DNA of 64,000 nucleotides from Martelella mediterranea DSM 17316. GTDB lineage: Bacteria > Pseudomonadota > Alphaproteobacteria > Rhizobiales > Rhizobiaceae. Below, piece after piece: positions 43,430 through 53,898 of the stretch (positions are counted from its first letter, which is position 1; each line of letters begins with the position of its first letter). Made by a program: the position numbers and the translations under genes. The notes under the pieces were generated by a model. It ran no database searches. It was not told the origin of the DNA and saw nothing but the letters and a program-made list of their open reading frames with translations. The stretch spans positions 3,366,001-3,430,000 of the forward strand of contig NZ_CP020330.1 of the NCBI RefSeq assembly GCF_002043005.1. The letters are read 5' to 3'.

Positions 43430-44716
43430 ATGACGGAAACTGGAAAACTAAAACTCGACGGTCAGGAATTCGAACTGTCGGTGGAAGAAGGCACGTTCGG
43501 CCCCAAGGTCATCGACATCGCGTCGCTCTACAAGCAGTCGGGCATGTTCACCTACGACCCGGGTTTCACCTCGACGGCCTCGTGCAAATCCAAGATCACC
43601 TATATCGACGGCGACAACGGCATTCTGCTGCACCGCGGCTATCCGATCGACCAGCTCGCCGAAAACGCCGACTTCCTGGAGGTTTGCTATCTGCTGCTGT
43701 TCGGCGAACTGCCGACGGCCACGCAGAAGAAGGATTTCGATTTCCGCGTGACCCATCACACGATGATTCACGATCAACTCACGAGGCTCTTTACCGGTTT
43801 CCGCCGTGATGCCCATCCCATGGCCATCATCTGCGGCGCCGTTGGAGCCATGTCTGCCTTCTACCACGACTCGATCGACATCTCCGATCCCTACAAGCGC
43901 GAGATCGCCAGCATCCGCATGATCGCCAAGATCCCGACGATCGCGGCCATGGCCTACAAATACCACGTCGGCGAGCCCTTCGTGTATCCGCGCAACGACC
44001 TCGGCTATGCCGCCAACTTCCTGCACATGTGCTTCGCCACGCCGTGCGAGGAATACAAGGTCAATCCGATTCTTTCGCGCGCGCTCGACCGCATCTTCAT
44101 CCTTCATGCCGATCACGAGCAGAACGCCTCGACCTCGACCGTGCGGCTTGCCGGTTCCTCGGGCGCCAATCCGTTCGCCTGCATCGCGGCCGGCATCGCC
44201 TGCCTGTGGGGTCCGGCTCATGGCGGCGCCAACGAGGCTGCGCTCAACATGCTGCAGGAAATCGGCTCGGTCGAGCGCATCCCGGAATATATCAACCGCG
44301 CCAAGGACCGCGATGATCCCTTCCGCCTGATGGGCTTCGGTCACCGCGTCTACAAGAACTACGATCCGCGCGCCAAGATCATGCAGACCACCTGCCATGA
44401 AGTTCTCAAGGAACTCGGCATCAAGGACGATCCGCTGCTGGACGTTGCGATGGAACTGGAAAAGATCGCGCTTACGGACGAGTACTTCATCGAGAAGAAG
44501 CTCTACCCGAATATCGACTTCTATTCCGGTATCACGCTGAAGGCGCTGGGCTTCCCCACCACCATGTTCACCGTGCTGTTCGCGCTCGCGCGCACCGTCG
44601 GCTGGATCGCGCAGTGGGCGGAAATGATCGAGGATCCGGAACAGCGCATCGGTCGTCCGCGCCAGCTCTACACCGGCGCTCCCGAACGCGATTTCGTGGA
44701 AATTTCCAAGCGCTGA
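43430..44716 (+). CDS. gltA: citrate synthase (type II, hexameric)
   Basis: 428 aa, ATG at 43430 with GGAGG 5 nt upstream. It condenses acetyl-CoA and oxaloacetate to citrate, the entry of the TCA cycle. The N-terminal beta region (1-50) marks the large NADH-type enzymes. Active-site pieces are [12 protein letters not shown] (about 223-234), [12 protein letters not shown] (about 264-275), [16 protein letters not shown] (about 304-319) and the later DFYSGI (about 363). It is a single-gene unit with its own terminator and is convergent with lpxB. Confidence 0.97.
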   Translation: MTETGKLKLDGQEFELSVEEGTFGPKVIDIASLYKQSGMFTYDPGFTSTASCKSKITYIDGDNGILLHRGYPIDQLAENADFLEVCYLLLFGELPTATQKKDFDFRVTHHTMIHDQLTRLFTGFRRDAHPMAIICGAVGAMSAFYHDSIDISDPYKREIASIRMIAKIPTIAAMAYKYHVGEPFVYPRNDLGYAANFLHMCFATPCEEYKVNPILSRALDRIFILHADHEQNASTSTVRLAGSSGANPFACIAAGIACLWGPAHGGANEAALNMLQEIGSVERIPEYINRAKDRDDPFRLMGFGHRVYKNYDPRAKIMQTTCHEVLKELGIKDDPLLDVAMELEKIALTDEYFIEKKLYPNIDFYSGITLKALGFPTTMFTVLFALARTVGWIAQWAEMIEDPEQRIGRPRQLYTGAPERDFVEISKR

Positions 44717-44736
44717 TAGACGCTTGGCGAGATGAT

Positions 44737-44765
44737 AAAGGCCGGTCCAGCGACCGGCCTTTTTT
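44737..44765 (+). terminator. rho-independent terminator of gltA
   Basis: Arms GGCCGGTC (44740-44747) and its complement (44752-44759) pair perfectly around CAGC and are followed by six T residues. It lies 20 nt after the gltA stop. Confidence 0.92.
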
Positions 44766-44798
44766 GTGTCTTGTGGGGAACAACCGCAGGCGGGCGGC

Positions 44799-45959
44799 CT
44801 ACTTCACAGCGCCCTTTTCCGCCAGCACATCGAGAACGATGGCCGCGGCGCGCTCGCCGGGCGGGATGTCGGTTTGCATCAGCGCGATAACGCGCTCGAA
44901 GCCTTCGATCATGCCGCGTCGCTGGAAACTGTCCTTTGTCAGAAGCTCCATCCAGCGCGCCAGCGCGCCGGCGCGAATCGTGTCGTTGAAGTATTCCGGC
45001 ACCAGCGGCGCATCGGCGATCAGGTTCGGCAGCGATGCCGACCAGACTGTGATCTTGTTCAGCATGAAGCGACCGATAAAATCCGCCTTGTAGGCGGAGA
45101 CGGCGGGAATGCCCGAAAGCGCCAACTCCAGCACAACCGTGCCAGAGGCGGCGACCGCGGCATCGGCCATGGCGAAGGCCTTCCACTTGGCCTCCTCGCC
45201 GACGAAAAGCTCCGGCTGCACCGGCCAGTCTGCAATTGCCGCGCGCACCTGCTGCTCCCTGCGCGTCACCGTCGGCAGGATAATGCGGCACCCGTCATTG
45301 CGCGCCGCGAACGTCGCCGCGACATCGCGGAACACCGGCGCGAGCGCGTTGATCTCGGATTTGCGCGAACCCGGCAGCAGCATGATGGTCGGCTTCGTCT
45401 GCGACCGTTCAAGCCGGTTCTGGCGGCGGGCCGCAAGCACGCCCGGCTCCTCGGTCAGCCGGTGGCCGACAAAGGTGGTCGGCGGCCCGCCGAGCCGCTC
45501 CATCGCCGCCGGCTCGAAGGGCAGCACCGCCAGCACGTGGTCGACATAGGCCAGCATGTCGCGGGCGCGATATTCCTTCCACGCCCACACGCTGGGGCAG
45601 ACATAATCGACGATCGGGATATCGGGTGCTGCGGCGCGCACGCGCCTCGCCACGCGGTGTGTGAAATCCGGGCTGTCGATGATGACGATGATATCCGGTT
45701 TCGCCGCGATCAGCGCGTCAGCTGTCTGGCGGATGCGGCGCAGCAATTGCGGCAGGCGGGCGATCACCTGGGTAAACCCCATGATCGACAACTCGCTGTA
45801 GTCGAACAGCGAGTTCAGCCCCTCCCCGGCAAGGCCGTCGCCGCCAACGCCGACAAGTTCCACCGACCCGCCATGCGCCATCTTGAGCGCGGCGACGAGG
45901 TTCGCGCCCAGAAGGTCGCCCGAAACCTCGCCGGCCACAATCCCGATTTTCAAAGCCAC
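44799..45959 (-). CDS. lpxB: lipid-A-disaccharide synthase
   Basis: 386 aa peripheral membrane GT-B glycosyltransferase (family GT19). It joins UDP-diacylglucosamine and lipid X into the lipid A disaccharide. The N-terminal GEVSGDLLGANL (about 10-21), YVCPSVWAWKEYR (about 112-124), LLPGSRKSEI and the C-terminal ASGTVVLELALSGIPAV are diagnostic. It is the last gene of the leftward lpx unit, 11 nt after lpxI, and convergent with gltA. Confidence 0.96.
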   Translation of the reverse strand: MALKIGIVAGEVSGDLLGANLVAALKMAHGGSVELVGVGGDGLAGEGLNSLFDYSELSIMGFTQVIARLPQLLRRIRQTADALIAAKPDIIVIIDSPDFTHRVARRVRAAAPDIPIVDYVCPSVWAWKEYRARDMLAYVDHVLAVLPFEPAAMERLGGPPTTFVGHRLTEEPGVLAARRQNRLERSQTKPTIMLLPGSRKSEINALAPVFRDVAATFAARNDGCRIILPTVTRREQQVRAAIADWPVQPELFVGEEAKWKAFAMADAAVAASGTVVLELALSGIPAVSAYKADFIGRFMLNKITVWSASLPNLIADAPLVPEYFNDTIRAGALARWMELLTKDSFQRRGMIEGFERVIALMQTDIPPGERAAAIVLDVLAEKGAVK

Positions 45960-45970
45960 ATCCCGCTCCC

Positions 45971-46840
45971 TTATGATCGAAGGTCAGGCTCCAGCCCGTA
46001 GACGAACAGACCGGCTGTGTCGGCCGCCCGCAGCGTCTCTTCGCGCCCGAGCACAAGCGACCGCCCGGCCTCCACCGCAATGCCGGAGAGCCCCGCTGCC
46101 GCCGCCAATCGCACCGTATTGGCGCCGATCGATGGCAGATCGGCGCGCAGATCCTGCTGCGGCTTGCACACCTTCACCAGCACGCCGCGACGCCGGGCGC
46201 TGATGCGGCCGGACTTGCGCAGCGCCGCCACGCGCTGCAGCATCTGGTCGGTGCCTTCCGCGCTCTCGAGCGCCACCACCCGACCGCCGACGCTGACGGC
46301 ACCCTGTCCGATATCCATCGCGCCGATCGTGCGCGCGGCATTCGCGGCGGCTTCGATATCGCCCTCGGCCTCTCGATCCGGCGCGTGCCGGCCAAGCGCG
46401 CCGGCCTCCGCCAGCAGATCGCCCGCGATCGACTGCGCGGCCACCACCTCGAAGCCGTGCTTTTCGAACAGCGCAATCACCATGCGCAGGACCTTGTCAT
46501 CCCCGCCGCTGCGCAGCTTGGCGAGAATCGCGGGAATGGAGGCGAGCACCGAAAGCGTGGGGCGCAGGCTCAAGAGTTCAGGCCGGCTGTTCACGCCGCC
46601 CGACAAAACGATCTTCTCTATGCGGCGTTTGCGCAGCGCCATCACCACCGGCCGGAAGCCGCCGATATCGGCTTCCATCTGCTCGAAGCCCGACCAGTCG
46701 TTTCCGCCCTCGCCGCGCAGTTGTACGATGAAGGGCCGGTGGCCGGCATCGCGCGCCGCCTTCGCCACATAAAAGGGCAAAAGCCCGTTGCCCGCGATGA
46801 TCGCGATCGGCTCCTTTTCGGAGACCGCCGCGGAATTCAC
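45971..46840 (-). CDS. lpxI: UDP-2,3-diacylglucosamine pyrophosphatase LpxI
   Basis: 289 aa (DUF1009). It hydrolyses UDP-2,3-diacylglucosamine to lipid X, replacing the unrelated LpxH of enterobacteria, as usual in alphaproteobacteria. IAIIAGNGLLPFYVAKAAR at the N-terminus and KPQQDLRADLPSIG near residue 232-245, containing the metal-binding aspartates, are typical. Its ATG overlaps the lpxA stop by 4 nt. Confidence 0.95.
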   Translation of the reverse strand: MNSAAVSEKEPIAIIAGNGLLPFYVAKAARDAGHRPFIVQLRGEGGNDWSGFEQMEADIGGFRPVVMALRKRRIEKIVLSGGVNSRPELLSLRPTLSVLASIPAILAKLRSGGDDKVLRMVIALFEKHGFEVVAAQSIAGDLLAEAGALGRHAPDREAEGDIEAAANAARTIGAMDIGQGAVSVGGRVVALESAEGTDQMLQRVAALRKSGRISARRRGVLVKVCKPQQDLRADLPSIGANTVRLAAAAGLSGIAVEAGRSLVLGREETLRAADTAGLFVYGLEPDLRS

Positions 46841-47667
46841 GCCGCGCCCTTGCGCCGCCTGGATCCCGGCGTCGTTAGCGAGCGTTCGGCCTCGCGTTCG
46901 AGTATGAAACGCAGCATCTCGTCCACGGCATGGCTCTTTCCGCCGAATTCAGCGCGCGCCAGTTCGGCGTTTTCCAGAATCAGGCCCGAAGAGAAAATCG
47001 TCTTGTAAGCCTTGCGGACGAGATGAATCTCCTCACGCTCGATGCCGGCGCGCTGCATGCCGACGACATTCAGCCCGCCCATCATCGCCGGATTATCGAC
47101 GATCATCGCATAGGGGATGACATCGTTGACCACGCCGGCCAGCCCGCCCACGAAGGCCTGTCGCCCAATCTGGACGAACTGGTGGATCGCGGCGCCGCCG
47201 CTGAGGATCACCTTGTCATGCACGACAACGTGGCCGCCGATCATGACATTGTTGGACAGAATGACGCCATTGCCGATCCGGCAATCATGACCGACATGGG
47301 AATTGGCCAGAAACAGGTTGTCGTCGCCAACGACCGTGATGCCGCCGCCATGCGACGAACCGGTGTTGATCGTGACGCCCTCGCGGAAGATGCAATTCCG
47401 GCCGACCTCGAGCCGGGTCTGGCTGGCATCGTGGCGCACGCTCTGCGGCGCGCCGCCGATTACCGCCATGGGAAACACCTGGCAGCCCGGCCCAAGCCGG
47501 GTCGCGCCCTCCACGGTGGCGTGATGCATCAGTTGGACGCCGTCGCCCAGCACAACATCCGCACCGACATAGGACAACGGTCCTATGATGGCGTTCTCAC
47601 CGATAACGGCCCCGTCCTCCACGACCGCTTTCGGGTCGATCCGGGCGGAGCTGGCAATTCTGGTCAT
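46837..47667 (-). CDS. lpxA: acyl-ACP--UDP-N-acetylglucosamine O-acyltransferase
   Basis: 276 aa, a left-handed beta-helix built of hexapeptide repeats (about residues 3-190) followed by a helical tail. It adds the first 3-hydroxyacyl chain to UDP-GlcNAc. The catalytic histidine is in [11 protein letters not shown] (about 122-132). [13 protein letters not shown] near the start of the tail is typical. It overlaps fabZ and lpxI by 4 nt each. Confidence 0.96.
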   Translation of the reverse strand: MTRIASSARIDPKAVVEDGAVIGENAIIGPLSYVGADVVLGDGVQLMHHATVEGATRLGPGCQVFPMAVIGGAPQSVRHDASQTRLEVGRNCIFREGVTINTGSSHGGGITVVGDDNLFLANSHVGHDCRIGNGVILSNNVMIGGHVVVHDKVILSGGAAIHQFVQIGRQAFVGGLAGVVNDVIPYAMIVDNPAMMGGLNVVGMQRAGIEREEIHLVRKAYKTIFSSGLILENAELARAEFGGKSHAVDEMLRFILEREAERSLTTPGSRRRKGAA

Positions 47668-48131
47668 TCTTCATCCTTGCGCACCATCATGGCGCCGATG
47701 TCAGCTTCCGCGACGAGTTGTCCGTCGACCGTCGCCTCGCAGTGAAATTTCCACACCCGACGGCGCTGCTTGTGCTTGACGACCTTGTAGCGCAACTGGT
47801 CGCCCGGCACCACCGGCTTGCGAAAGCGCGCATTGTCGATGGTCATGAAGTAGACCAGATTGTCGACCTCGTTGGCCTTGCGCGCACAGATCGCGCCCGC
47901 CGTCTGGGCCATGCCCTCGACAATAAGCACGCCGGGCATGATCGGCATGGACGGGAAATGTCCCGTGAAATGGGGTTCATTCGCCGTTACGTTTTTGACG
48001 CCGACCGCGCTGTCGTCGCCTTCGATCTCGATAATCCTGTCGACCAGCAGAAACGGATAGCGATGCGGCAGGAACTTCATAATCTCCAGAAGTTCCATGT
48101 GCTCCAAAGTCTTAGTCACAGCCTCATTCAC
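47664..48131 (-). CDS. fabZ: 3-hydroxyacyl-ACP dehydratase FabZ
   Basis: 155 aa hot-dog-fold enzyme that dehydrates 3-hydroxyacyl-ACP in fatty acid elongation. The active site [23 protein letters not shown] (about 54-76) contains the catalytic His and Glu. Its place between lpxD and lpxA is conserved and lets flux divide between fatty acids and lipid A. The start overlaps the lpxD stop by 8 nt. Confidence 0.96.
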   Translation of the reverse strand: MNEAVTKTLEHMELLEIMKFLPHRYPFLLVDRIIEIEGDDSAVGVKNVTANEPHFTGHFPSMPIMPGVLIVEGMAQTAGAICARKANEVDNLVYFMTIDNARFRKPVVPGDQLRYKVVKHKQRRRVWKFHCEATVDGQLVAEADIGAMMVRKDEE

Positions 48132-49176
48132 CTTGCTCGTCCCCCCCTGTCTGAGCCCGTCTGCTCAGTTCCGCAAGTTCGCGCAGATAGAGTTTCATCG
48201 GACGCGCCGGAATGCCGCCGACGCGCGATCCAGGCTCGATCGACGAGAGAACGCCACTTCTCGCGGCAATCTGCACGCCGCTGCCGATCTCGAGATGACC
48301 ATTGACCCCTGCCTGTCCGCCGATCATCACGCCATCGCCGATCTTCACGCTGCCGGCGATACCCACCTGGCTGACAATACCGCAATGACGACCGATCTGC
48401 ACATTATGGCCGATCTGAACCAGATTATCGATCTTGGTCCCCTCGCCGATCACGGTATCGTCCATCGCGCCGCGGTCGATCGTGGTATTGGCGCCGATCT
48501 CGACATCGTCCTGAATGATCACGCGTCCGACCTGCGGCAGCTTGACCATGCCCGTCGGGCTTCCGGCATAGCCGAAGCCATCCTGGCCGATCCTCGCGCC
48601 GGTATGGATGATGACATTGTTGCCGATGAGCGCGTTGGTGATGCTGACATGGGCGCCGATCGTCGCATTGCGCCCGATCTTCACATCCGCACCGATGACG
48701 GCGCCGCTCAGGATTCGGGTCCCCGCGCCGATTTCCGCGCGCGCGCCGATCACGGCGAATGGGGATACCTCGACCCCCGCTTCAAGCGCGGCCGTCGAAT
48801 CCACCGAAGCCTGCGGCGAAACCTCGCCATCGCCCACAAGCGACTGCGGCCGCATCGCGGCAGGATACAACAGCGCCGAAGCGCGGGCAAAAGCAAGCTG
48901 CGGATTGTTGGACACAAGCGCCGTCAGCCCGTCCGGCAGAAGCGAAACCAACGCCTCGGGGCAGATGATCGCGGCCGCCCGGCAGGTCTTCAGATAATCC
49001 GCCGAACTCCTTGATTGTATATAACAGATGTCTTTGGGCCCGGCGCGGGAGATCGGCGCGACTGATTCCACCAGACGATCACTCGCCGTGGCTTGCGACA
49101 GTAAAGCGCCGATTCGGCCGGCAAGCTCACCCAGAGGGATCGCCTGCCGTGCGCCGAAAAACTGGTTCTGATCCAT
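48124..49176 (-). CDS. lpxD: UDP-3-O-(3-hydroxyacyl)glucosamine N-acyltransferase
   Basis: 350 aa. A uridine-binding N-terminal domain (about 1-105) precedes a left-handed beta-helix of hexapeptide repeats (about 110-305). The catalytic histidine lies in [10 protein letters not shown] (about 250). It adds the second acyl chain in lipid A synthesis. It lies 45 nt after bamA. No skp/ompH gene is found between them, whereas enterobacteria have one. Confidence 0.96.
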   Translation of the reverse strand: MDQNQFFGARQAIPLGELAGRIGALLSQATASDRLVESVAPISRAGPKDICYIQSRSSADYLKTCRAAAIICPEALVSLLPDGLTALVSNNPQLAFARASALLYPAAMRPQSLVGDGEVSPQASVDSTAALEAGVEVSPFAVIGARAEIGAGTRILSGAVIGADVKIGRNATIGAHVSITNALIGNNVIIHTGARIGQDGFGYAGSPTGMVKLPQVGRVIIQDDVEIGANTTIDRGAMDDTVIGEGTKIDNLVQIGHNVQIGRHCGIVSQVGIAGSVKIGDGVMIGGQAGVNGHLEIGSGVQIAARSGVLSSIEPGSRVGGIPARPMKLYLRELAELSRRAQTGGDEQGE

Positions 49177-49221
49177 ATCCGTTCTCCAGAACAGTTAAGC
49201 TTTGAGTTCTGGAAACAGATA

Positions 49222-51561
49222 TCAGAACGTGTTGGCGATGCCGAAACGGAAACGCTGGGTTTCGTCGAAATCTTCCTTGGCGAACGGAACCGCGTAATCG
49301 AACCGGAGATCACCAAAGGGCGAATTCCAGATCAGACCTACACCCGCCGAAGCGCGGATCGAGAAATCGGTGCCCTCGATCTGAGTCCCGGTGACTTCCA
49401 CGGCGTTACCCCAAGCCGACCCGGCGTCAACATAGGCCGCGCCGCGAAGATTGATGTCTTCCGGAATACCCGGCAACGGGAAGTTGGTCTCCGCCGAAAG
49501 CGTGGCGTAGTACTGTGAACCAAGCGCATCATTGGTGCCCACGGTACGCGGACCGATACCGTTCTGCTTGAAGCCGCGGATCTGCTGGCCACCGATCGTG
49601 AACTGGTCGAAGACATTCAGATTGTCGTCGAACGGCGTGACGAAACCGCCGCGCGCCGTCAGCGAGCCGATGATATCGGCCTGATCGGAGATCATCTGAT
49701 ACCAGCGCGCCTTGCCGTCCAGCTTGTAGTAATGCGAATCGCCGCCAAGACCGGCAAATGTGTTGTTCAGCGTGGCCAGCACGCCTTCGCGCGGCATCTG
49801 CCGGTTATCGACAGTCGAGAAGTTGAAGGACTGCTGCAGCGACGACACCACCCACGGGCTGCCGTTGATCAGGTCCTGATAGACCTGCGAAACATTGTTC
49901 AGGTTCTGCCAGTCGCCGCGACCGTCATATTCGAACTGCTGGTAGGAATACCTGACCGTCGAATAGAGATTGTCGGTCAGCGGCGCGGTCAGGCGGATAG
50001 CGCCCGCCGTTTCGGCATAGTTATAGTATTCCTGGGTCGAGGACGATGCGCGATAGATATCGAAACCGGCAGCCAGTCGATAGCCGAGGAAGAAGGGTTC
50101 GGTAAAGCTGAAGTTGTAGATCTGCGAGTCGTCATCGCCGAGACCGGCGGAGGCGCGGATATACTGGCCGCGACCGAGGAAGTTGCGCTCCTCGACCGAG
50201 AGTTCCAGAACCAACGAATCGCCTTCGGCGTCATAACCGGCGCCGATCGAGAACGAGCCGGTGGGCTCATCCACGACATCGACCTCGAGAACCACGCGAT
50301 CGGGCGCGCTGCCCGGCAGCGTCTTGATCTCGACCGAGCTGAAATAGCCCAGCGCCTCGAGCCGGCGCTTGGTGCGCGCGATCATCTCGCGGTTATAGGC
50401 ATCGCCTTCGGCCAGATCGAACTCGCGGCGAATGACGTAGTCGCGGGTACGGGTGTTGCCGACGATATCGATCCGCTCGATATAGGCCTTCATGCCCTGA
50501 TCGATCTCGTAGTTCACCGAATAGGTATCATTGGTGAAGCTGCGGTCGCCGCGCGGATTGACCTGCGCGAATGGATAGCCCTGGGAGGATACCGAGGCGG
50601 CAATCGATTCCGACGTCTTCTGGATGTCGTCGGCGTCATAGATCTTGCCGGTCCTGGTCTTGATATCGCCCTTCAGGTTCGAGATGTCGACGCCCTCGAC
50701 CGTGGTCTCGACGCCGATATCCCCGAATTTGTAGCGATCGCCCTCCGAAATATTGAAGGTGATCGAATAGGAATTGTCGGTTTCGTCATAGTCGACGTCG
50801 GTCGACAGAAGACGATAGTCCGGGAAGCCGTGATTGTTGTAGAAATCGCGCAGCAGCTTTTCATCCTGGCGCAGCTTGTCGGGATTGTAGATATCCTTGC
50901 GCGTCAGGAACGACAGCGGCGTCGAGCGCTTGGTCAGGATGACCGAGGCGAGCCGCGCATCGCCGAAGGTGTTGTTGCCTTCGAAATTGATCTTCCGGGT
51001 CTTGGTGCGTCCGCCCTCATCGATGACGAAGGCGACGTTGATGCGGTTGTCCTGAACGGTCGCCGTCTGGATCGTGACCTCGACATCGGAACGACCGATG
51101 GAGGCGTAGGCGTCCTTGATGTTCTGGATGTCAACCTGCGCCTGGGCCTGGTTATACGGACCGAGCGAATGAAGCTGCACAACGCCTTCGAGCTTCTTGT
51201 CGGAAACCTTGCGATTGCCGTTGAAGACGACCTGGTTGATGAGCTGGTTCTCGGTGACGTTCACGACCAGCGTCGAGCCAGAAACCGAAATCTTGACGTC
51301 GGAGAAATAGCCGGAGCTGTAGAGATTGCGGATCGACTGATTGATGTCGGCATCGGTGAAGCTCTGGCCGGGCTTGATCGTCAGTTTTGACTTTATCGCG
51401 TCGGAGCCGGCCTGACCGGTTCCGTTGACGGTGATGTTCCTGACGACGGCGGCATATGCGTCTGCAGGCACAGCAACGGCGGCAACGACCCCCCCGGAAA
51501 CGGCGACCGCAAACGAAAGCGCCGCACCTGAAACTGTGTTCAAAAATCTTGAACCGGCCAT
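49222..51561 (-). CDS. bamA: outer membrane protein assembly factor BamA
   Basis: 779 aa. The signal peptide covers about 1-37 (cleavage after ADAYA). Five POTRA repeats fill about 38-430, and an Omp85 beta-barrel follows to the C-terminal phenylalanine. GAGYDAEGDSLVLELSV and the LxPR-type and VRGF-related IRGFKQNGIGPR (barrel loop 6) fit the family. It folds and inserts outer-membrane proteins. It is flanked by rseP and lpxD in the usual order. Its promoter probably lies in the 328-nt gap upstream. Confidence 0.97.
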   Translation of the reverse strand: MAGSRFLNTVSGAALSFAVAVSGGVVAAVAVPADAYAAVVRNITVNGTGQAGSDAIKSKLTIKPGQSFTDADINQSIRNLYSSGYFSDVKISVSGSTLVVNVTENQLINQVVFNGNRKVSDKKLEGVVQLHSLGPYNQAQAQVDIQNIKDAYASIGRSDVEVTIQTATVQDNRINVAFVIDEGGRTKTRKINFEGNNTFGDARLASVILTKRSTPLSFLTRKDIYNPDKLRQDEKLLRDFYNNHGFPDYRLLSTDVDYDETDNSYSITFNISEGDRYKFGDIGVETTVEGVDISNLKGDIKTRTGKIYDADDIQKTSESIAASVSSQGYPFAQVNPRGDRSFTNDTYSVNYEIDQGMKAYIERIDIVGNTRTRDYVIRREFDLAEGDAYNREMIARTKRRLEALGYFSSVEIKTLPGSAPDRVVLEVDVVDEPTGSFSIGAGYDAEGDSLVLELSVEERNFLGRGQYIRASAGLGDDDSQIYNFSFTEPFFLGYRLAAGFDIYRASSSTQEYYNYAETAGAIRLTAPLTDNLYSTVRYSYQQFEYDGRGDWQNLNNVSQVYQDLINGSPWVVSSLQQSFNFSTVDNRQMPREGVLATLNNTFAGLGGDSHYYKLDGKARWYQMISDQADIIGSLTARGGFVTPFDDNLNVFDQFTIGGQQIRGFKQNGIGPRTVGTNDALGSQYYATLSAETNFPLPGIPEDINLRGAAYVDAGSAWGNAVEVTGTQIEGTDFSIRASAGVGLIWNSPFGDLRFDYAVPFAKEDFDETQRFRFGIANTF

Positions 51562-51889
51562 GCTACTATCTACCCTTTATAATCGCTCGGTATAAGCGGT
51601 TTTCGGCAACGTGGTCTAAAGTTCTAAAGACTTCGCGTCCCCACGCAATAGAAAGCCGCCCCTCAGACGCAACTTCCGCCCCGAGCGTGACCAAATCGCC
51701 ACGTTCTTTTGCGTTTATGGTAAACCGAACGCTACGGAATACGTAAACAGCACGACGGAGATGCTCCCTCGGGGGTTTCCTATCATCTCCGACGCCAAAG
51801 GCAAGGCCACATTTGCACAAGAAACCGTTTGCGGCAAGATGAGAGCGCGCGCACGGTTAACCAAATAGTGTCAAGGGGTTAAATTCACC
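51562..51889. other. 328-bp gap between rseP and bamA; no gene recognised
   Basis: No coding signal is convincing. An 84-codon frame exists on the minus strand (51566-51820) but lacks a ribosome site and recognisable similarity. The AT-richer stretch near 51570-51660 is the likely promoter and leader of bamA. No clear hairpin terminator for rseP was found. Confidence 0.5.
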
Positions 51890-53014
51890 CTACCCCATCC
51901 GCCCGATCGTGTCGTTCCAGGTGGCGAACACCATCAGCGCCAGCACCAGGAAAAGACCGATCCGGAAGGCGAATTCCTGCACGCGTGCCGAAAGCGGCCG
52001 CCCCCGCACGGCCTCGATCGCGTAGAACATCAAATGCCCGCCATCGAGCATGGGAACCGGCAGCAGATTGAACAAGCCGACCGAAACCGAAAGAATTGCT
52101 GCAAAATTAGCAAATGCGACAATACCAAGCGAGGCCATCTGGCCCGCCATCGTCGCCACCCGCACCGGCCCGCCGATCTGGTCGGCCTTCATCCGGCCGG
52201 CGAAGACATTGACGATATAATCATAGGTGCTGACCACGATATGCCAGCTCTGCAGCGCACCCTGGCCGATGGCGGCAACCGGGCCGTAGCGCTCGACGCG
52301 GAAATTACCCGAATCACGCGTACCGACGACGCCGATGCGACCGAGCTCCATCTCATTGCCGAATCGATCCTCGGTCTCCACCCGCTCCGGCACCACCGTC
52401 AGTTCGACAGGTGCGCCGTTCCGCTCCACAGTCAACACCACCGGCACGCCCGGTCGCACGCTGATATAGCGCACCACCGCATCGAAGGTGTCGATGGGCT
52501 GGCCGTCGAGCGCCGCCATGACGTCGCCGGGCTGAACGCCGGCCGCCGCGGCGGGGCTGTCGGGTGTCACCTCGCCCACCACCGGATCGGAAACCGCACG
52601 GCCATAGACCATGAAGATCACGGCGAAGATCGCGATCGCCAGCAGGAAGTTTGCGATCGGCCCGGCCGCCACGGTGGCGGCGCGCTTCCACAGCGCCGCG
52701 CCGTTCAGCGTGCGGGCGCGCTCCTCTTCCGGCAGCGTTTCCAGGCCCTTGAAATCCGAACGGCTTGCGACATCCTCATCGCCGTAAAACCGGACATAGC
52801 CGCCAAGCGGAATGGCGCACAGCTTCCAGCGCGTGCCGTGGCGATCGGTGCGACCGACGATCTCCGGCCCGAAGCCGAGGGAGAACGCCAGAATGCGGAT
52901 GCCGCACCAGCGCCCGACCAGGTAGTGCCCGAGTTCGTGAAAGAACACGAGAAAGGAGATCGCCACGATAAAGGCGACGATCATTCCCGGGGCATTGGTA
53001 AAGGCGAACTGCAA
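51890..53014 (-). CDS. rseP: RIP metalloprotease RseP (site-2 protease)
   Basis: 374 aa membrane zinc protease. HELGH at residues 26-30 binds zinc and the second ligand lies in NLLPVPMLDGGHL (about 325-337). A PDZ domain occupies about 120-200 (PDSPAAAAGVQPGDVM). Family members cut anti-sigma factors within the membrane in envelope stress. It lies 2 nt after cdsA, the conserved order. Confidence 0.95.
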   Translation of the reverse strand: MQFAFTNAPGMIVAFIVAISFLVFFHELGHYLVGRWCGIRILAFSLGFGPEIVGRTDRHGTRWKLCAIPLGGYVRFYGDEDVASRSDFKGLETLPEEERARTLNGAALWKRAATVAAGPIANFLLAIAIFAVIFMVYGRAVSDPVVGEVTPDSPAAAAGVQPGDVMAALDGQPIDTFDAVVRYISVRPGVPVVLTVERNGAPVELTVVPERVETEDRFGNEMELGRIGVVGTRDSGNFRVERYGPVAAIGQGALQSWHIVVSTYDYIVNVFAGRMKADQIGGPVRVATMAGQMASLGIVAFANFAAILSVSVGLFNLLPVPMLDGGHLMFYAIEAVRGRPLSARVQEFAFRIGLFLVLALMVFATWNDTIGRMG

Positions 53015-53016
53015 GG

Positions 53017-53898
53017 TCAGGCTCCATTCATCGGAGCGGCAAGACCGCTCCAGTTCATCAGCATGTCGCCCGCAAAACCCTCATGGCCGGCAAGCGCCAC
53101 CAGAACGACGACAACATACATCGCAAATGCCGCGGCGACGAGCCCGTCCACGCGATCCATCACGCCGCCATGACCAGGAATGAGATGGCTGGAATCCTTG
53201 GCCCCGCAGCGCCGCTTCAGGGCCGATTCGAACAGGTCGCCGACCTGGCTGCAAACGGACAGGAAAAGCGCGAGAAGGCCGATCGCGATCGTCGGAGAGC
53301 CGCCATAGGACCAGCACAGCGCAAAGGCCGCGGCAACGGCGAAGACCGCCCCGCCAATTGCGCCCGACCACGTTTTGCCCGGCGATATCGATGGCGCAAG
53401 CTTGGGGCCGCCGAGGGCGCGGCCCACGAAATAGGCCATGATATCGGTGCTCCAGACCACGGCGAACAGAAACAGGATTGCGAAAAGCCCCGCCTCCCCG
53501 CCATTCCTGAGCGCCGCAAGCGCGATCATGCTGCCCGCGGCATAGATCACCGAACCCGCAAACCAGAACGGCATGGCCGCGCGGCGCCCCAGGAACCAGA
53601 ACGCCGCCGCGCCGAAACAGGCGAGCGCCAGCGCCAATCCGAAAAGTTCGAGAAACACCAGAATGGCCACGGCGATCATGACCGCGATGCCGCCAAGCAC
53701 CGGCGTGCTCCACCGGCCGATCGAAGGCCGATCCCGAGCATCGCGCGCCCGGCTCATCTCCAGCCATTCATGGAAAACCAGAAACCCGATCGCGACCGCA
53801 AGCAGATTGAAGAGACCGCCGCCGGCCCAGGTGATCAGCAGAACCACCGCCGCCAGCACGGCTCCCGAAACGATGCGCAGCCTCAGTTCCTGGGTCAT
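53017..53898 (-). CDS. cdsA: phosphatidate cytidylyltransferase
   Basis: 293 aa. The start is at 53898, sharing one base with the uppS stop; a longer frame overlapping uppS is not supported. About eight hydrophobic segments precede the CdsA signature SALKRR...KDSSHLIPGHGG then DRVD near the C-terminus (about 225-255). It makes CDP-diacylglycerol, the precursor of all phospholipids here, including the substrate of Pcs at 11 kb. Confidence 0.95.
   Translation of the reverse strand: MTQELRLRIVSGAVLAAVVLLITWAGGGLFNLLAVAIGFLVFHEWLEMSRARDARDRPSIGRWSTPVLGGIAVMIAVAILVFLELFGLALALACFGAAAFWFLGRRAAMPFWFAGSVIYAAGSMIALAALRNGGEAGLFAILFLFAVVWSTDIMAYFVGRALGGPKLAPSISPGKTWSGAIGGAVFAVAAAFALCWSYGGSPTIAIGLLALFLSVCSQVGDLFESALKRRCGAKDSSHLIPGHGGVMDRVDGLVAAAFAMYVVVVLVALAGHEGFAGDMLMNWSGLAAPMNGA

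Noticed and set aside
51566..51820. 84-codon minus-strand frame between rseP and bamA
   Set aside because: No ribosome site, no similarity recognised, and it occupies the probable bamA leader.
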